Shown here: in pieces, positions 31,309 to 38,774 of the stretch
Layout of the letters: every line of letters starts with the position of its first letter
How positions within the stretch are numbered: position 1 is the stretch's first letter
IMG/VR virus record: IMGVR_UViG_3300044712_001036
Location: 1-41,505 of that record
DNA from: a virus
Direction: 5' to 3' (one strand)
Length of the DNA stretch: 41,505 nucleotides
Position numbers and translations under genes: made by a program
Notes under the pieces: model-generated
What the model saw: only the letters and a program-made list of their open reading frames with translations
Told to the model about the DNA's origin: nothing
Database searches by the model: none

Positions 31309-33990
31309 TTAAATTCGTCCTTCCTGGTCTGAAATAATTTCGCCTGGGTGGTGTAGCTGGTTTCTAGATACACCTAGCAGCACCCCACCTGATTCTTGCT
31401 CCTGGCCTGCTTCTGATGGTTTGGTGTAGTTGGTGTAGCTATTTTCCCCTTCCTTTCCCTTTTCTTCTTCTCCATCCTTTTTTGCCCCCTCGCCATCCCT
31501 CTTCCCTTCTTCTTTCTCTTCTTTTTCTGTATAAAGGGAGAAATCAGCTACACCAGCTACACCCTTGGATCTGTCGCCTGCTTTAATGCCTGTTTCATGG
31601 GTGGTGCAGCTGGGTGTAGCTAAGTTTTCAGCTACACCTTTTTCCCCGCCATCCTGGTCAAAGGTGACCACGGCCCTGACTCCTCGTTTTTGCCGGGTGA
31701 AATCAATGTTGATTCCAAGCGTCCGGAGATCCGGTAAAATGCGGCGAATTTTTCCAGATAACCGAGTGGAGTCGGCCGGCCAGTCTCTTCTCTTCTTCGC
31801 CGTTTCCGGAGCAATTTTATTCAATTCCTCCAGCAGGTCACTGACCATTCCGCCCCAATACTTCTTGTCTTCGGCGAACTCTTGAATAGCCTTCGCCAGA
31901 GGCGAGCTTTCAATAGCGTTTTCGACCGCATGAGCGGCCGAGATCCGATAGGTCTGGATGAAGGTGTCTTTGGGCATTTCAAGACCAGCCTCGGCAGCAA
32001 TCACCCAGTTGGCAAAGTCGGCCATCCTGGGAACTCCCTCAGGGGGACCAGCCTCTGGCTTGTGATTCTTCAGAGCAACGGAAACCGCAGAGAGCAGAGC
32101 CCCAAGGATCCGCGGCCTGGCGGCTTCAAACTCGGCCATGATGACACGCTCTTCTCTCCGGGCAGTATCGGGAATCGGGTCCAGGTTCAGGATCAGGGCC
32201 CGGTTTCTCAGGTCTCCGCGGTGGGCAACGTCATCAATACCATTCAGGATTTGCGGCCTGGTGGCTTCCGTGATTGATTCTTCGTTGTTGGTATACAGTT
32301 CCCGCTTCGAGAACCCGCCGCCGGTGGCCAGGCGACAGAAAATGTCAGACAGACGATCGGGAATCCCTGAGAGGTTGTCGAAACAGATGACCCAGGAATT
32401 GTGAGCAGCAATCAAAATATCTTCATCTTCCTTGGGTATGCAGCGGATCGGGGCCAGGTTCGGATCGATGATCCCGCGGAGCAGCCTGGACATGGTTGAT
32501 TTTGCGGTCCCTTGTTCTCCCTGGAGGATCAGAACAGGGTAGGGGCCCTTGGGATGAAGTGAGCCGACCAGCCAGGCAAGGGTGAGAATCCATGATTCAT
32601 CCTGGTGGCAGTTGATGAGCGGCCGCAGTTCGTTCAGGGATCCGCCCGTCACAGGTTCCGGGAGGGGCAGCATGGACTTGGAGCGCCGGAACTTCACCGG
32701 AGGATCCTGGATGATCCGCCAGCCGTCCGCGGTGATCTCGATGCAACGCCAGGCATCATCACAAAGGTCCAGATATATTTTCAACCCTTCCGGGGTGTCC
32801 AGGTGACCGACACGGACGAAAAGGTTTTCCATCCGGGCTTGTTTGGGACCAAATTCCGCTTGAGCAGCAATGGCATCAGAGATCCGGCGGGCGTTCGTAT
32901 CGCTCAGGGACTTTGAAAACGTTGCCTGGTTCAAAGCCATCAGCCACCAGCGGAAAGACGGCGACTGGATGAGCAGGTTTTGCCGGCCGGACGTTGTTGG
33001 AACGGTGGCATGAGCCCCGACCGCGGTCCGGAAAAGATCGATTTGTTCGAGAGCCAGGGACATAAGACGTTCAACTTCAGTAGGGAGAACCTTCTTTTTC
33101 GGTGATTGTTTGGGCCCGGGCTCAGGGTCAGAAGACTCGGGAGCCTCGGGAGCCTGGCCGGCCGGATCCGCCGGAGACTCCTCAGCCTGGCCGGCGGAAT
33201 TCTCTTCGGGCTCCTTCCATTCTGGAGCCGTCCGAACCAGTTCAAGGAACGCTTCCCGGGTTCCGCCCTGGGTAATCCAGTCAGAAGCATCCTTCACACC
33301 ATCGCCTGGCAGCTCGAGAACAACAACAGAAGCAGCCTTCCCATGGAGATTGTCCCGGACCTGGGCCGCGTGTTTCTGGCCGGCAAACTTCTTGCCCGCA
33401 TTGTCTTTGTCGGCAACGATCACCACATCCCGGCCGTTGAGGGTGTTTGAAAACCAGGATCTCCACTTGCCCGCGCCCATCGGATTACACGTTGCCGTGA
33501 AACCCAGGGCCCGCAGGTTATCAACATCCTTTTCCCCCTCACACACAACCACCATTCCCTGAGAAGCCAGCAGCTCAGGCAGGCGATAGAGAACCAGGTC
33601 CACGTCCTTCAGATTCCAGATCCATTTATCCGCCTGGTCGGGATCCGGCCGGCGTTGTCGGAAAGACTTGGGATCAAACCGGACCGCCTGGAAAAGCAGC
33701 TTGCCGGACGCGTCCAGGTAATCATAGGTAGCAACGATCCGGCTTCTGGGCTTGTCTTCTTTCGGCGGGAACAGATCGGACATGGTAAGACTCAGAGCAG
33801 AAAGGACCGACTCAGCAGAACATCCAGCCTGGCAATGCAGCACGGTCTTCCCGTCCTTGCCGACAGCCACGGATAAGGACGCTTTCTTGTCCTCATGAGC
33901 AGGGCAGCACGCTTGCCAACCAGCGGTAGTTATTTTGATAGAGGTGAGCCGGGACAAGATACCCGGTGTCACCCCATGATTGTCACCCAT
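31309..33990 (-). CDS. Primase-helicase (Toprim plus SF3-like ATPase)
   Basis: The 893-residue protein has a zinc-binding primase head (Cys29, His32, Cys53, Cys57), a Toprim domain (VVVCEGEKD with Glu151; IVADKDNAG with Asp194 and Asp196), a Pro/Glu linker (about 258-300), and an ATPase with Walker A GEQGTAKST (491-499) and Walker B VICFDN (534-539). The tail (about 780-893) is low complexity, Glu/Lys/Gly-rich. It should prime and unwind DNA at the phage origin, like the P4 alpha type. The ATG at 33990 has GGAGG six bases upstream and overlaps the methyltransferase stop by eight bases; a longer start was rejected. The 3' end carries iteron-like repeats (31350-31638). Confidence 0.9.
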   Translation of the reverse strand: MGDNHGVTPGILSRLTSIKITTAGWQACCPAHEDKKASLSVAVGKDGKTVLHCQAGCSAESVLSALSLTMSDLFPPKEDKPRSRIVATYDYLDASGKLLFQAVRFDPKSFRQRRPDPDQADKWIWNLKDVDLVLYRLPELLASQGMVVVCEGEKDVDNLRALGFTATCNPMGAGKWRSWFSNTLNGRDVVIVADKDNAGKKFAGQKHAAQVRDNLHGKAASVVVLELPGDGVKDASDWITQGGTREAFLELVRTAPEWKEPEENSAGQAEESPADPAGQAPEAPESSDPEPGPKQSPKKKVLPTEVERLMSLALEQIDLFRTAVGAHATVPTTSGRQNLLIQSPSFRWWLMALNQATFSKSLSDTNARRISDAIAAQAEFGPKQARMENLFVRVGHLDTPEGLKIYLDLCDDAWRCIEITADGWRIIQDPPVKFRRSKSMLPLPEPVTGGSLNELRPLINCHQDESWILTLAWLVGSLHPKGPYPVLILQGEQGTAKSTMSRLLRGIIDPNLAPIRCIPKEDEDILIAAHNSWVICFDNLSGIPDRLSDIFCRLATGGGFSKRELYTNNEESITEATRPQILNGIDDVAHRGDLRNRALILNLDPIPDTARREERVIMAEFEAARPRILGALLSAVSVALKNHKPEAGPPEGVPRMADFANWVIAAEAGLEMPKDTFIQTYRISAAHAVENAIESSPLAKAIQEFAEDKKYWGGMVSDLLEELNKIAPETAKKRRDWPADSTRLSGKIRRILPDLRTLGINIDFTRQKRGVRAVVTFDQDGGEKGVAENLATPSCTTHETGIKAGDRSKGVAGVADFSLYTEKEEKEEGKRDGEGAKKDGEEEKGKEGENSYTNYTKPSEAGQEQESGGVLLGVSRNQLHHPGEIISDQEGRI
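31350..31638. repeat. GGTGTAGCT iteron cluster, candidate replication origin
   Basis: Forward boxes GGTGTAGCT or near copies begin at 31350, 31423 (GGTGTAGTT), 31432, 31603 (GGTGCAGCT) and 31613. Reverse boxes AGCTACACC begin at 31546, 31555 and 31630, with weaker copies at 31366 and 31376. Many are paired at 9-10 bp steps. A polypyrimidine stretch on the plus strand (31441-31540) lies between them. Iterons inside an initiator gene are known for lambda O; P4-type primase-helicases bind similar GGTGAACAG boxes. They explain the odd low-complexity protein tail. Confidence 0.7.
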
Positions 33991-35158
33991 TGGAAACCTC
34001 CATAGACATAATGGCCCGTCCAATCAATTCAACGACCTGAGGAACTACCGAGTTCCCCGCAGCTTTGAGAGCGTTTCTGTTGGCAAATCGCACCAGTCTT
34101 GTGGATACCCCATCAGTTGCAGCACCCACCGAGAATTCAGAGAGCCGCGGGGCTTCCCATTGGTGTTGTTGCTCTCCGGGCCTGGAAGGCCACGCATTAC
34201 GGCCCCCGGAACCGTATCCCGCGTCATTTGGGATGGAGGAAAAGTGTCGTTCTTGCCATCCTGAGCCGCCGGGGTTGGCCAGCTCGACGCCGCAGCCGTG
34301 ATTAGATTCACCCCGCCCGAGTTCCGCGCCGACTTGGTTTCCTTTGTTTCCGGACCGCGTTCCCCGTCGCACTTGTTCGGTGTCGGCCATTGCCTCGCCT
34401 GAACCGTTATCGAATCCCCGGACGTTGTTCCCTTCTCTCGGCCGTCCGATGCCTTGGGGGTCAACCAATTCTCTCGAACCTGTTGCCCCAGGGTTTCCGT
34501 GAATTCCGGGGAAGAATACCCGTCCACCTTGTTGGCTCTCGGAGTCTGTCATCTGGCCATTGCCGGAAGTCCGTTCCTCGGATCGTTCGATATTTCCCCA
34601 CGCTTCTCCGCATCGTTCGCCCGGGCAGTTGGCCACAATCCAGGCTCTGTCTCTTTTGTGCGGAGCCCCGACCGCCCAAGCACCCACCACGGACGCCCAG
34701 ACGGAGTAGCCGGATTCTTCCAGGTCAGCAATAACCCGGTCAGCCCCTCTAGTTCGGAGAGCAGGAACATTCTCAGCCACAACCCACCGGGGTCTAATTT
34801 CTCGGACAAGTCGGAGCATTTCAAACCAGAGACCGGACCTTGTTCCCTCTTTAATTCCAGCCCCTTTCCCGGCAACGGAAATGTCTTGGCAGGGAAACCC
34901 TCCGGCAATAACATCGATGGATCTTCCGGGGCCGACAACCCCATCCATTCTGAGAATGTAAGATGACAAAAGTTTAACGTCGTCATAAATCTTTACCCCC
35001 GGAAAGTTTTTGGCAAGGACGGCTCGCGGGAACGGCTCTATCTCACAAAATGCGGCCGTTGTCATTCCGGATCTATGCAGACCCAGAGAGATGCCGCCAA
35101 TCCCTGAGAACAGGTCAAGGACGCGCAGTCTTTTTACCCCATGATTGTCTTGAGACAT
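33983..35158 (-). CDS. DNA cytosine-C5 methyltransferase
   Basis: The 391-residue protein has motif I DLFSGIGG (15-22), motif IV GGFPCQDIS with catalytic Cys90, motif VI ENV (129-131), motif VIII HKRDRAW (167-173) and motif X GNSVVPQ (about 369-375). It methylates cytosine C5 in DNA, probably to protect phage DNA from host restriction. No restriction enzyme is adjacent, so it is an orphan methyltransferase. Between motifs VIII and X, the target-recognition region is built of repeated units starting (V/L/M)-(A/V/T)-(D/N) that are also open in another frame (see 34045-34986). It starts inside the end of the VRR-NUC gene and ends inside the primase start. Confidence 0.93.
   Translation of the reverse strand: MSQDNHGVKRLRVLDLFSGIGGISLGLHRSGMTTAAFCEIEPFPRAVLAKNFPGVKIYDDVKLLSSYILRMDGVVGPGRSIDVIAGGFPCQDISVAGKGAGIKEGTRSGLWFEMLRLVREIRPRWVVAENVPALRTRGADRVIADLEESGYSVWASVVGAWAVGAPHKRDRAWIVANCPGERCGEAWGNIERSEERTSGNGQMTDSESQQGGRVFFPGIHGNPGATGSRELVDPQGIGRPREGNNVRGFDNGSGEAMADTEQVRRGTRSGNKGNQVGAELGRGESNHGCGVELANPGGSGWQERHFSSIPNDAGYGSGGRNAWPSRPGEQQHQWEAPRLSEFSVGAATDGVSTRLVRFANRNALKAAGNSVVPQVVELIGRAIMSMEVSNG
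34045..34986 (-). other. Conserved-looking second reading frame inside the methyltransferase gene
   Basis: Within the methyltransferase gene, on the same strand but another frame, lies an open reading frame from ATG 34986 to 34045. It is broken once by a TGA at 34551-34549. It reads like a phage protein family I recall: FPAKTF, a GLKCSDLSEKLDP segment, and repeated WPTP-type units (at 34635, 34551 where the stop replaces Trp, 34467, 34389 and 34281), then LNSRWVLQLMGYPQDWCDL. In this frame units share W-x-T-[P/A]-x-[A/K]-x-D-G. Whether it is translated is unknown. Confidence 0.55.
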
Positions 35159-35454
35159 ACCATTGCTTCCTCTACTGACCGGGCGAGGATATAGACCCCG
35201 CCCATAGATTCAACCATGCTCTGGAAATTCTTCTGCTGGGGAGTTTGCCGGCCGGTTGCAGACTTCACTTCGATACCCAGAAACCGACCAGACGGGGCGA
35301 TGATCCCGAGAATATCCGCGGATCCCTGGAGACCGAACCGGACGAGCTTCCCCCGCTCATCGATCAGGGCCCCGGAATTGTTGCGCCAGACCCTCAGACC
35401 AGGCAAAGAGCCAATAGCCAGGAGAATACGTTGCTGGATTTCATGCTCGAGCAT
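35134..35454 (-). CDS. VRR-NUC domain nuclease
   Basis: The 106-residue protein is a stand-alone VRR-NUC (PD-(D/E)xK) domain: LEHEIQQRILLAIGSLPG, WRNNSGAL, GSADILGII with the metal-binding Asp, then GIEVKSATGRQTPQQKNF with the E-x-K pair. VRR-NUC proteins act on branched DNA; phages use them as Holliday-junction or replication-fork nucleases. The ATG at 35454 was chosen: AAGG precedes it, and the longer upstream reading has no conserved part. It overlaps both neighbours by 14 and 25 bases. Confidence 0.88.
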   Translation of the reverse strand: MLEHEIQQRILLAIGSLPGLRVWRNNSGALIDERGKLVRFGLQGSADILGIIAPSGRFLGIEVKSATGRQTPQQKNFQSMVESMGGVYILARSVEEAMVCLKTIMG

Positions 35455-35914
35455 CGCTGGAAACCTTCTTTCCCTTGGCTGGATTCTTGGTTGCGCTCTT
35501 GGGATGATGTTTCCTATAGTTGAAAGCCTGTTGACACGCTGAGTTACAATGCTTTTGAAATTCCTTGTTTGGGGTGAAAATCTTGCCGCACCGGCACACC
35601 CTGGACTCGCCGGGCCGATCCTGGTGGGGGGCAATCTCAACCCGTTCCATTACAACGGTGAATACTCCCATGGTGACCACCTTGGCCAGACAATGATGAA
35701 CCGCCCAGTTGAGAGCGGCCGCCGCTTCAGAAAACGCCAAAGGCAACGGAGCCGCCGCCAGGTAACGGAACTCGAGGTAGGCAACTGTCCTTGATTCCCT
35801 GGATTCAATCAGAGCCCTCAGAAGTTCCCAACGAGCTCGAAGAAGCTCATCATTCTGTATGGTCCACTGTCGAAGAAAGGTTTTTGCGGGCTTCCGTGGT
35901 TTCGTCTGGCTCAT
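35441..35914 (-). CDS. Zinc-finger protein (157 aa)
   Basis: The first two-thirds are helical and Ala/Leu/Arg-rich (about 15-75, LLRARWELLRALIES). The end has a compact Cys/His cluster: VCRCGKIFTPNKEFQKHCNSAC, followed by a basic tail (YRKHHPKSATKNPAKGKK). This looks like a treble-clef or zinc-ribbon nucleic-acid-binding end. The ATG overlaps the previous stop as ATGA. No family name is known to me. Confidence 0.7.
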   Translation of the reverse strand: MSQTKPRKPAKTFLRQWTIQNDELLRARWELLRALIESRESRTVAYLEFRYLAAAPLPLAFSEAAAALNWAVHHCLAKVVTMGVFTVVMERVEIAPHQDRPGESRVCRCGKIFTPNKEFQKHCNSACQQAFNYRKHHPKSATKNPAKGKKVSSDARA

Positions 35915-36072
35915 CTATTCATGGTCTCCGCGATCCGCTCAGCCTGCCAAGACTCTTGCATCCGGGCGAACAGGGACCCGTCAAGGAGATCTATCACTCG
36001 CCATGGATAAGCATCACCAGGTTTTTGAGTGACAATGAAGCGCTTCGCGTCCGCCTTCTTTTCCTCGATCAT
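35911..36072 (-). CDS. Small hypothetical protein (53 aa)
   Basis: A short charged protein, MIEEKKADAKRFIVTQ... with YPWRVIDLLDGSLF. The ATG at 36072 overlaps the helicase TGA (ATGA), with AGGAG eight bases upstream; the longer reading to 36099 lacks a site. Its TGA overlaps the next ATG too. The tight double coupling supports a real gene. No domain is recognised. Confidence 0.65.
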   Translation of the reverse strand: MIEEKKADAKRFIVTQKPGDAYPWRVIDLLDGSLFARMQESWQAERIAETMNR

Positions 36073-37502
36073 GCCGCATACTCCTCTTTCCTGGGCCATC
36101 GCCCGTATTTAACTTTGAACCGAAACGCCGCCCACCCTGGTTTGTATCCCTTCTCCAGGGCCACCTTCTGGACGCCGCGTAAGAAACTGACTCGTTGCTC
36201 GAGACCTTCAGACCGAAACTTCTGGATCAGATCGGGGCGAACTTCCTCGAGGGATCCCTTCTTTTCGGGTGGGGGCTTGATCATGGTTTTCCCCTCGAGT
36301 TTTTCCCAACAGCAGGGACATTCTGTTGCCGACTTTGGCAGAACCGCGTAACACTTCGCGCACGTTTGGAGAGCCAGGCCGGCCGGCGCCCGCTTACTCG
36401 GAGCCGACAAGCCTTCAGACAGATCAACGTCATAAACATCCGAGGCAAACCCATGACGGGCCAGGTTGCCGGCATGGTCCAGGATCAGAGCCTCGCCCTT
36501 CCCTGGGTGGGGTCTCAAAACTCTTCCGATTTGCTGTAGATAGAGGGATAAACTGGCGGTTGGCCTGGCCTGGATACAAACCTCAACCGCCGGGTTGTCA
36601 TAACCTTCCGAGAGGATTCCGCAGTTACAGACCACCAGAAGATGACCGGCCACCAGGTCCGCCAGGATCCGGGTCCGCTCTTCCTTGCTGGTGTTTGCGT
36701 CTAGATGAGCTGCTGGAATCCCAGCCATGTTAAACGCCCCCGCGAGCCGCGTGGAGTGATCAACGTTGACCGCGAAGCAGATAGCTCTCTTTCCGCTTGC
36801 CACCCGCTGATAGGTGGCAGTAATGTCTCCAATGATCTTGGGTTTATCGACCCGGGCCATGTTGTCGGCTTCCGAGTAATCGCCGCGGACTGTCTTCACG
36901 CCCGTCATATCAACGGCGGACGGAGCCCAATACCTGGCGTTGACGAGATACCCAAGTTGCGTTAGTTCCGATATGCCCGCGACCCGCGTGACAGCCTGGA
37001 ACGCACTCCCTAAGCCTTGCCCGTTTGATCGGAACGGGGTGGCGGTGAGCCCGATCACCGTGGCTTCCGGGAAAAGGGAGATGATCTCCTGATAAGACGC
37101 CGCGCTTGCATGATGAGCTTCATCGACGATGATCAGCTTTACCCCCAAAAGGAAAGCCTCCATTTCAGGGGTTTGTCTGGGTCCGACTCGACGCGCCAAC
37201 GTCTGAATACTGGCCACCTGGACCGGGTTCCGCGTAAAGGGGTGACCGGCCATGATGATGCCGTGTTCGATGCCAGAGATCGTCAGCTTTGATGATGCCT
37301 GGTCAATCAGTTCCTTCCGATGAGCCAGGAATAAGACGCCCGCGGCACCGTTGCCCAGGGAAACCGCAGACCGCACCAGATGAGCAGCGATCACGGTTTT
37401 CCCTGAGCCGGTGGGGGCCACCAGCAGCAGCCGAGAATGACCGGAATGAAACAACTCCCGGAGAGATTCAACGGCACGCTGTTGGTAGGGGCGGAGTTGC
37501 AT
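36069..37502 (-). CDS. SF2 DEAH-box helicase with C-terminal zinc ribbon
   Basis: The 477-residue protein has Walker A APTGSGKT (29-36), DEAH (127-130), motif III TATP near 153-156, and the second RecA domain with QIGRVLRP (motif VI) in the 320s. After it come a zinc-binding site CAKC and CPCC, and a basic end with a Trp-Pro-Arg segment. It unwinds or remodels branched nucleic acid during replication or recombination. Its ATG shares a base with the upstream TAA (TAATG). It probably works with the VRR-NUC and RecB-like nucleases of the same operon. Confidence 0.9.
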   Translation of the reverse strand: MQLRPYQQRAVESLRELFHSGHSRLLLVAPTGSGKTVIAAHLVRSAVSLGNGAAGVLFLAHRKELIDQASSKLTISGIEHGIIMAGHPFTRNPVQVASIQTLARRVGPRQTPEMEAFLLGVKLIIVDEAHHASAASYQEIISLFPEATVIGLTATPFRSNGQGLGSAFQAVTRVAGISELTQLGYLVNARYWAPSAVDMTGVKTVRGDYSEADNMARVDKPKIIGDITATYQRVASGKRAICFAVNVDHSTRLAGAFNMAGIPAAHLDANTSKEERTRILADLVAGHLLVVCNCGILSEGYDNPAVEVCIQARPTASLSLYLQQIGRVLRPHPGKGEALILDHAGNLARHGFASDVYDVDLSEGLSAPSKRAPAGLALQTCAKCYAVLPKSATECPCCWEKLEGKTMIKPPPEKKGSLEEVRPDLIQKFRSEGLEQRVSFLRGVQKVALEKGYKPGWAAFRFKVKYGRWPRKEEYAA

Positions 37503-37867
37503 TAGAATTCCTGGTCCTCGCTGGTCTTCCGATACATGCCCTCAGGGGCAGGGGGAGCAGACCAAGGCACTTCCGAGCGATAGCCCATAGGAGGGATAGC
37601 CTTTGAAGGCCCGATTTCCTCAGCCGATACGCTTCGTTGATTTTCAGGGAGCTTGTTTTCATCCAGCTTGTGATCACCACACCAGTCGTTGACGAAAACA
37701 GCCGGATACCCGCTCAGGGTTGGAGCATGACGACGGCAACGGCCCATGTGGATAACAGGCTTGTCGACTCCGGCCAGCGTGGTAGCTATTCCACCGGAAG
37801 CCTTCCCAACAAACCACATGCAGGTTTTGCAGCGCATGCCATCAGATCGATGTTTCCAGGGGTCCAT
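37502..37867 (-). CDS. Small Cys-rich phage protein (121 aa)
   Basis: The protein has a CKTCMWF start motif, then GRCRRHAPT and FVNDWCGDHK, giving four Cys in a C-x2-C ... C ... C pattern that probably binds zinc. I recall this GxCRR-x-APT...DWCG pattern as a common small phage protein of unknown role. The C-terminal third is Pro/Ser-rich and flexible. The ATG shares a base with the TAA of the upstream gene. Confidence 0.75.
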   Translation of the reverse strand: MDPWKHRSDGMRCKTCMWFVGKASGGIATTLAGVDKPVIHMGRCRRHAPTLSGYPAVFVNDWCGDHKLDENKLPENQRSVSAEEIGPSKAIPPMGYRSEVPWSAPPAPEGMYRKTSEDQEF

Positions 37868-38607
37868 TATTCACTCTCCTTTGCTTCAGCAATCGCGTCA
37901 GCAGCTTCCTGAACAGCCTCGCCGGCCTTCTTGAGCTTGTCCTCCACGGACTTGTCAGGAGTCTCAATATCATTCAGCGTCAGCTGGCGATCGGAAGGGG
38001 TCATGTCGTCCTCACGAACGGCGTCCAGGGTATCCATCCGATACAGGGTCTTCTTGCCTTCTTTGGGAACGTTAAGCCGCCATTCGCAGCGGATCCGCCG
38101 CTCTTCACCGCGGTTGCTGATGTCGGTGGAAAGGACCTTCAACCTGGCCGCAACTTCGGTTTCCCTGGCTTTGTATTCCGACTGGACAGCAGCCTTACGG
38201 CTCCGGATAGTCTCCAGGTCCAGAGTTTTCCGGGCCAGTTCGTCCGAGCGTTCCGACATTTCCTTCTGGGTGAAAGCAGTGAATAGGTGTTCATAGGTTT
38301 CCCGCACCACCACCTTGGGTTCCGGAACGACCTGAGCAGCCGGAGCCGATACCGGAGCCGCGGCCGTTGTCTCCTTGGTTTCTTTGGCTTTCTTCATGGT
38401 TTCCTCCTGTTTTCCTTTGTGAGAAATTGATAGTTTTGAATCAAGCAACGATTCTGCTTCTTCGTAATTGTTGGCCTGGTATGGATTGGCAACGAAAACA
38501 ATCAAGGGGCTTAACTGAGCTTCACAGATCGGGGTCATGTCGCCGCCATAGATTTTGACTACCTTGGCTCCCCAAATGTTTTTGTATCCCCAGAACCAGA
38601 ACATCAT
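37867..38607 (-). CDS. Helical phage protein with an internal start (246 or 176 aa)
   Basis: The frame is open from ATG 38607 to 37867, but a second start at 38397 (MKKAKETKE) has an ideal AGGAGG five bases upstream. The 176-residue part is a conserved-looking helical phage protein (ERSDELARKTLDLETIRSRKAAV, DRQLTLNDIETPD). The extra 70 residues (FWFWGYKNIWGAKVVKIYGG, a Tyr/Asn-rich segment) look like a separate small gene whose stop is missing. AAGGAGGG lies directly before ATG 38607, and the next upstream stop overlaps it (ATGA). Both forms may be made. Function unknown; it lies between the zinc ribbon and the Cys-rich protein. Confidence 0.7.
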   Translation of the reverse strand: MMFWFWGYKNIWGAKVVKIYGGDMTPICEAQLSPLIVFVANPYQANNYEEAESLLDSKLSISHKGKQEETMKKAKETKETTAAAPVSAPAAQVVPEPKVVVRETYEHLFTAFTQKEMSERSDELARKTLDLETIRSRKAAVQSEYKARETEVAARLKVLSTDISNRGEERRIRCEWRLNVPKEGKKTLYRMDTLDAVREDDMTPSDRQLTLNDIETPDKSVEDKLKKAGEAVQEAADAIAEAKESE

Positions 38608-38774
38608 CCCTCCTTTTTCTTTGCCGGCGCCTGAGCGGTCACCGGATTCTTGCAGTCATGGCACACAGGGTTTTCCTAGATCTTCTTCTCCCAGCGATCC
38701 CGGTCAATGTCACGGGACAGCATGGTCTTCACGGGTTGGTTGCAGACGCGGCACTTCCAGTTGATGACCTTCAC
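38604..38774 (-). pseudogene. Zinc-ribbon gene split by an in-frame amber codon
   Basis: From a GTG start at 38774 (overlapping the nuclease stop as GTGA) the frame encodes KCRVCNQPV and, after an in-frame TAG at 38678-38676, NPVCHDCKNPVT. It ends in TGA at 38606-38604, overlapping the next start. The two CxxC pairs needed for one zinc ribbon lie on either side of the amber. Both ends keep normal operon overlaps, so the TAG is either a recent mutation, a sequencing error or a recoded codon. TAG ends the gp10-like gene normally, so the code is not changed genome-wide. Confidence 0.7.

Noticed and set aside
34549-38678. Alternative genetic code (TGA as Trp, TAG as Gln)
   Set aside because: TGA and TAG end many well-packed genes here (TAG for the gp10-like gene, TGA for TerS, portal and others), so only local readthrough or mutation is possible.
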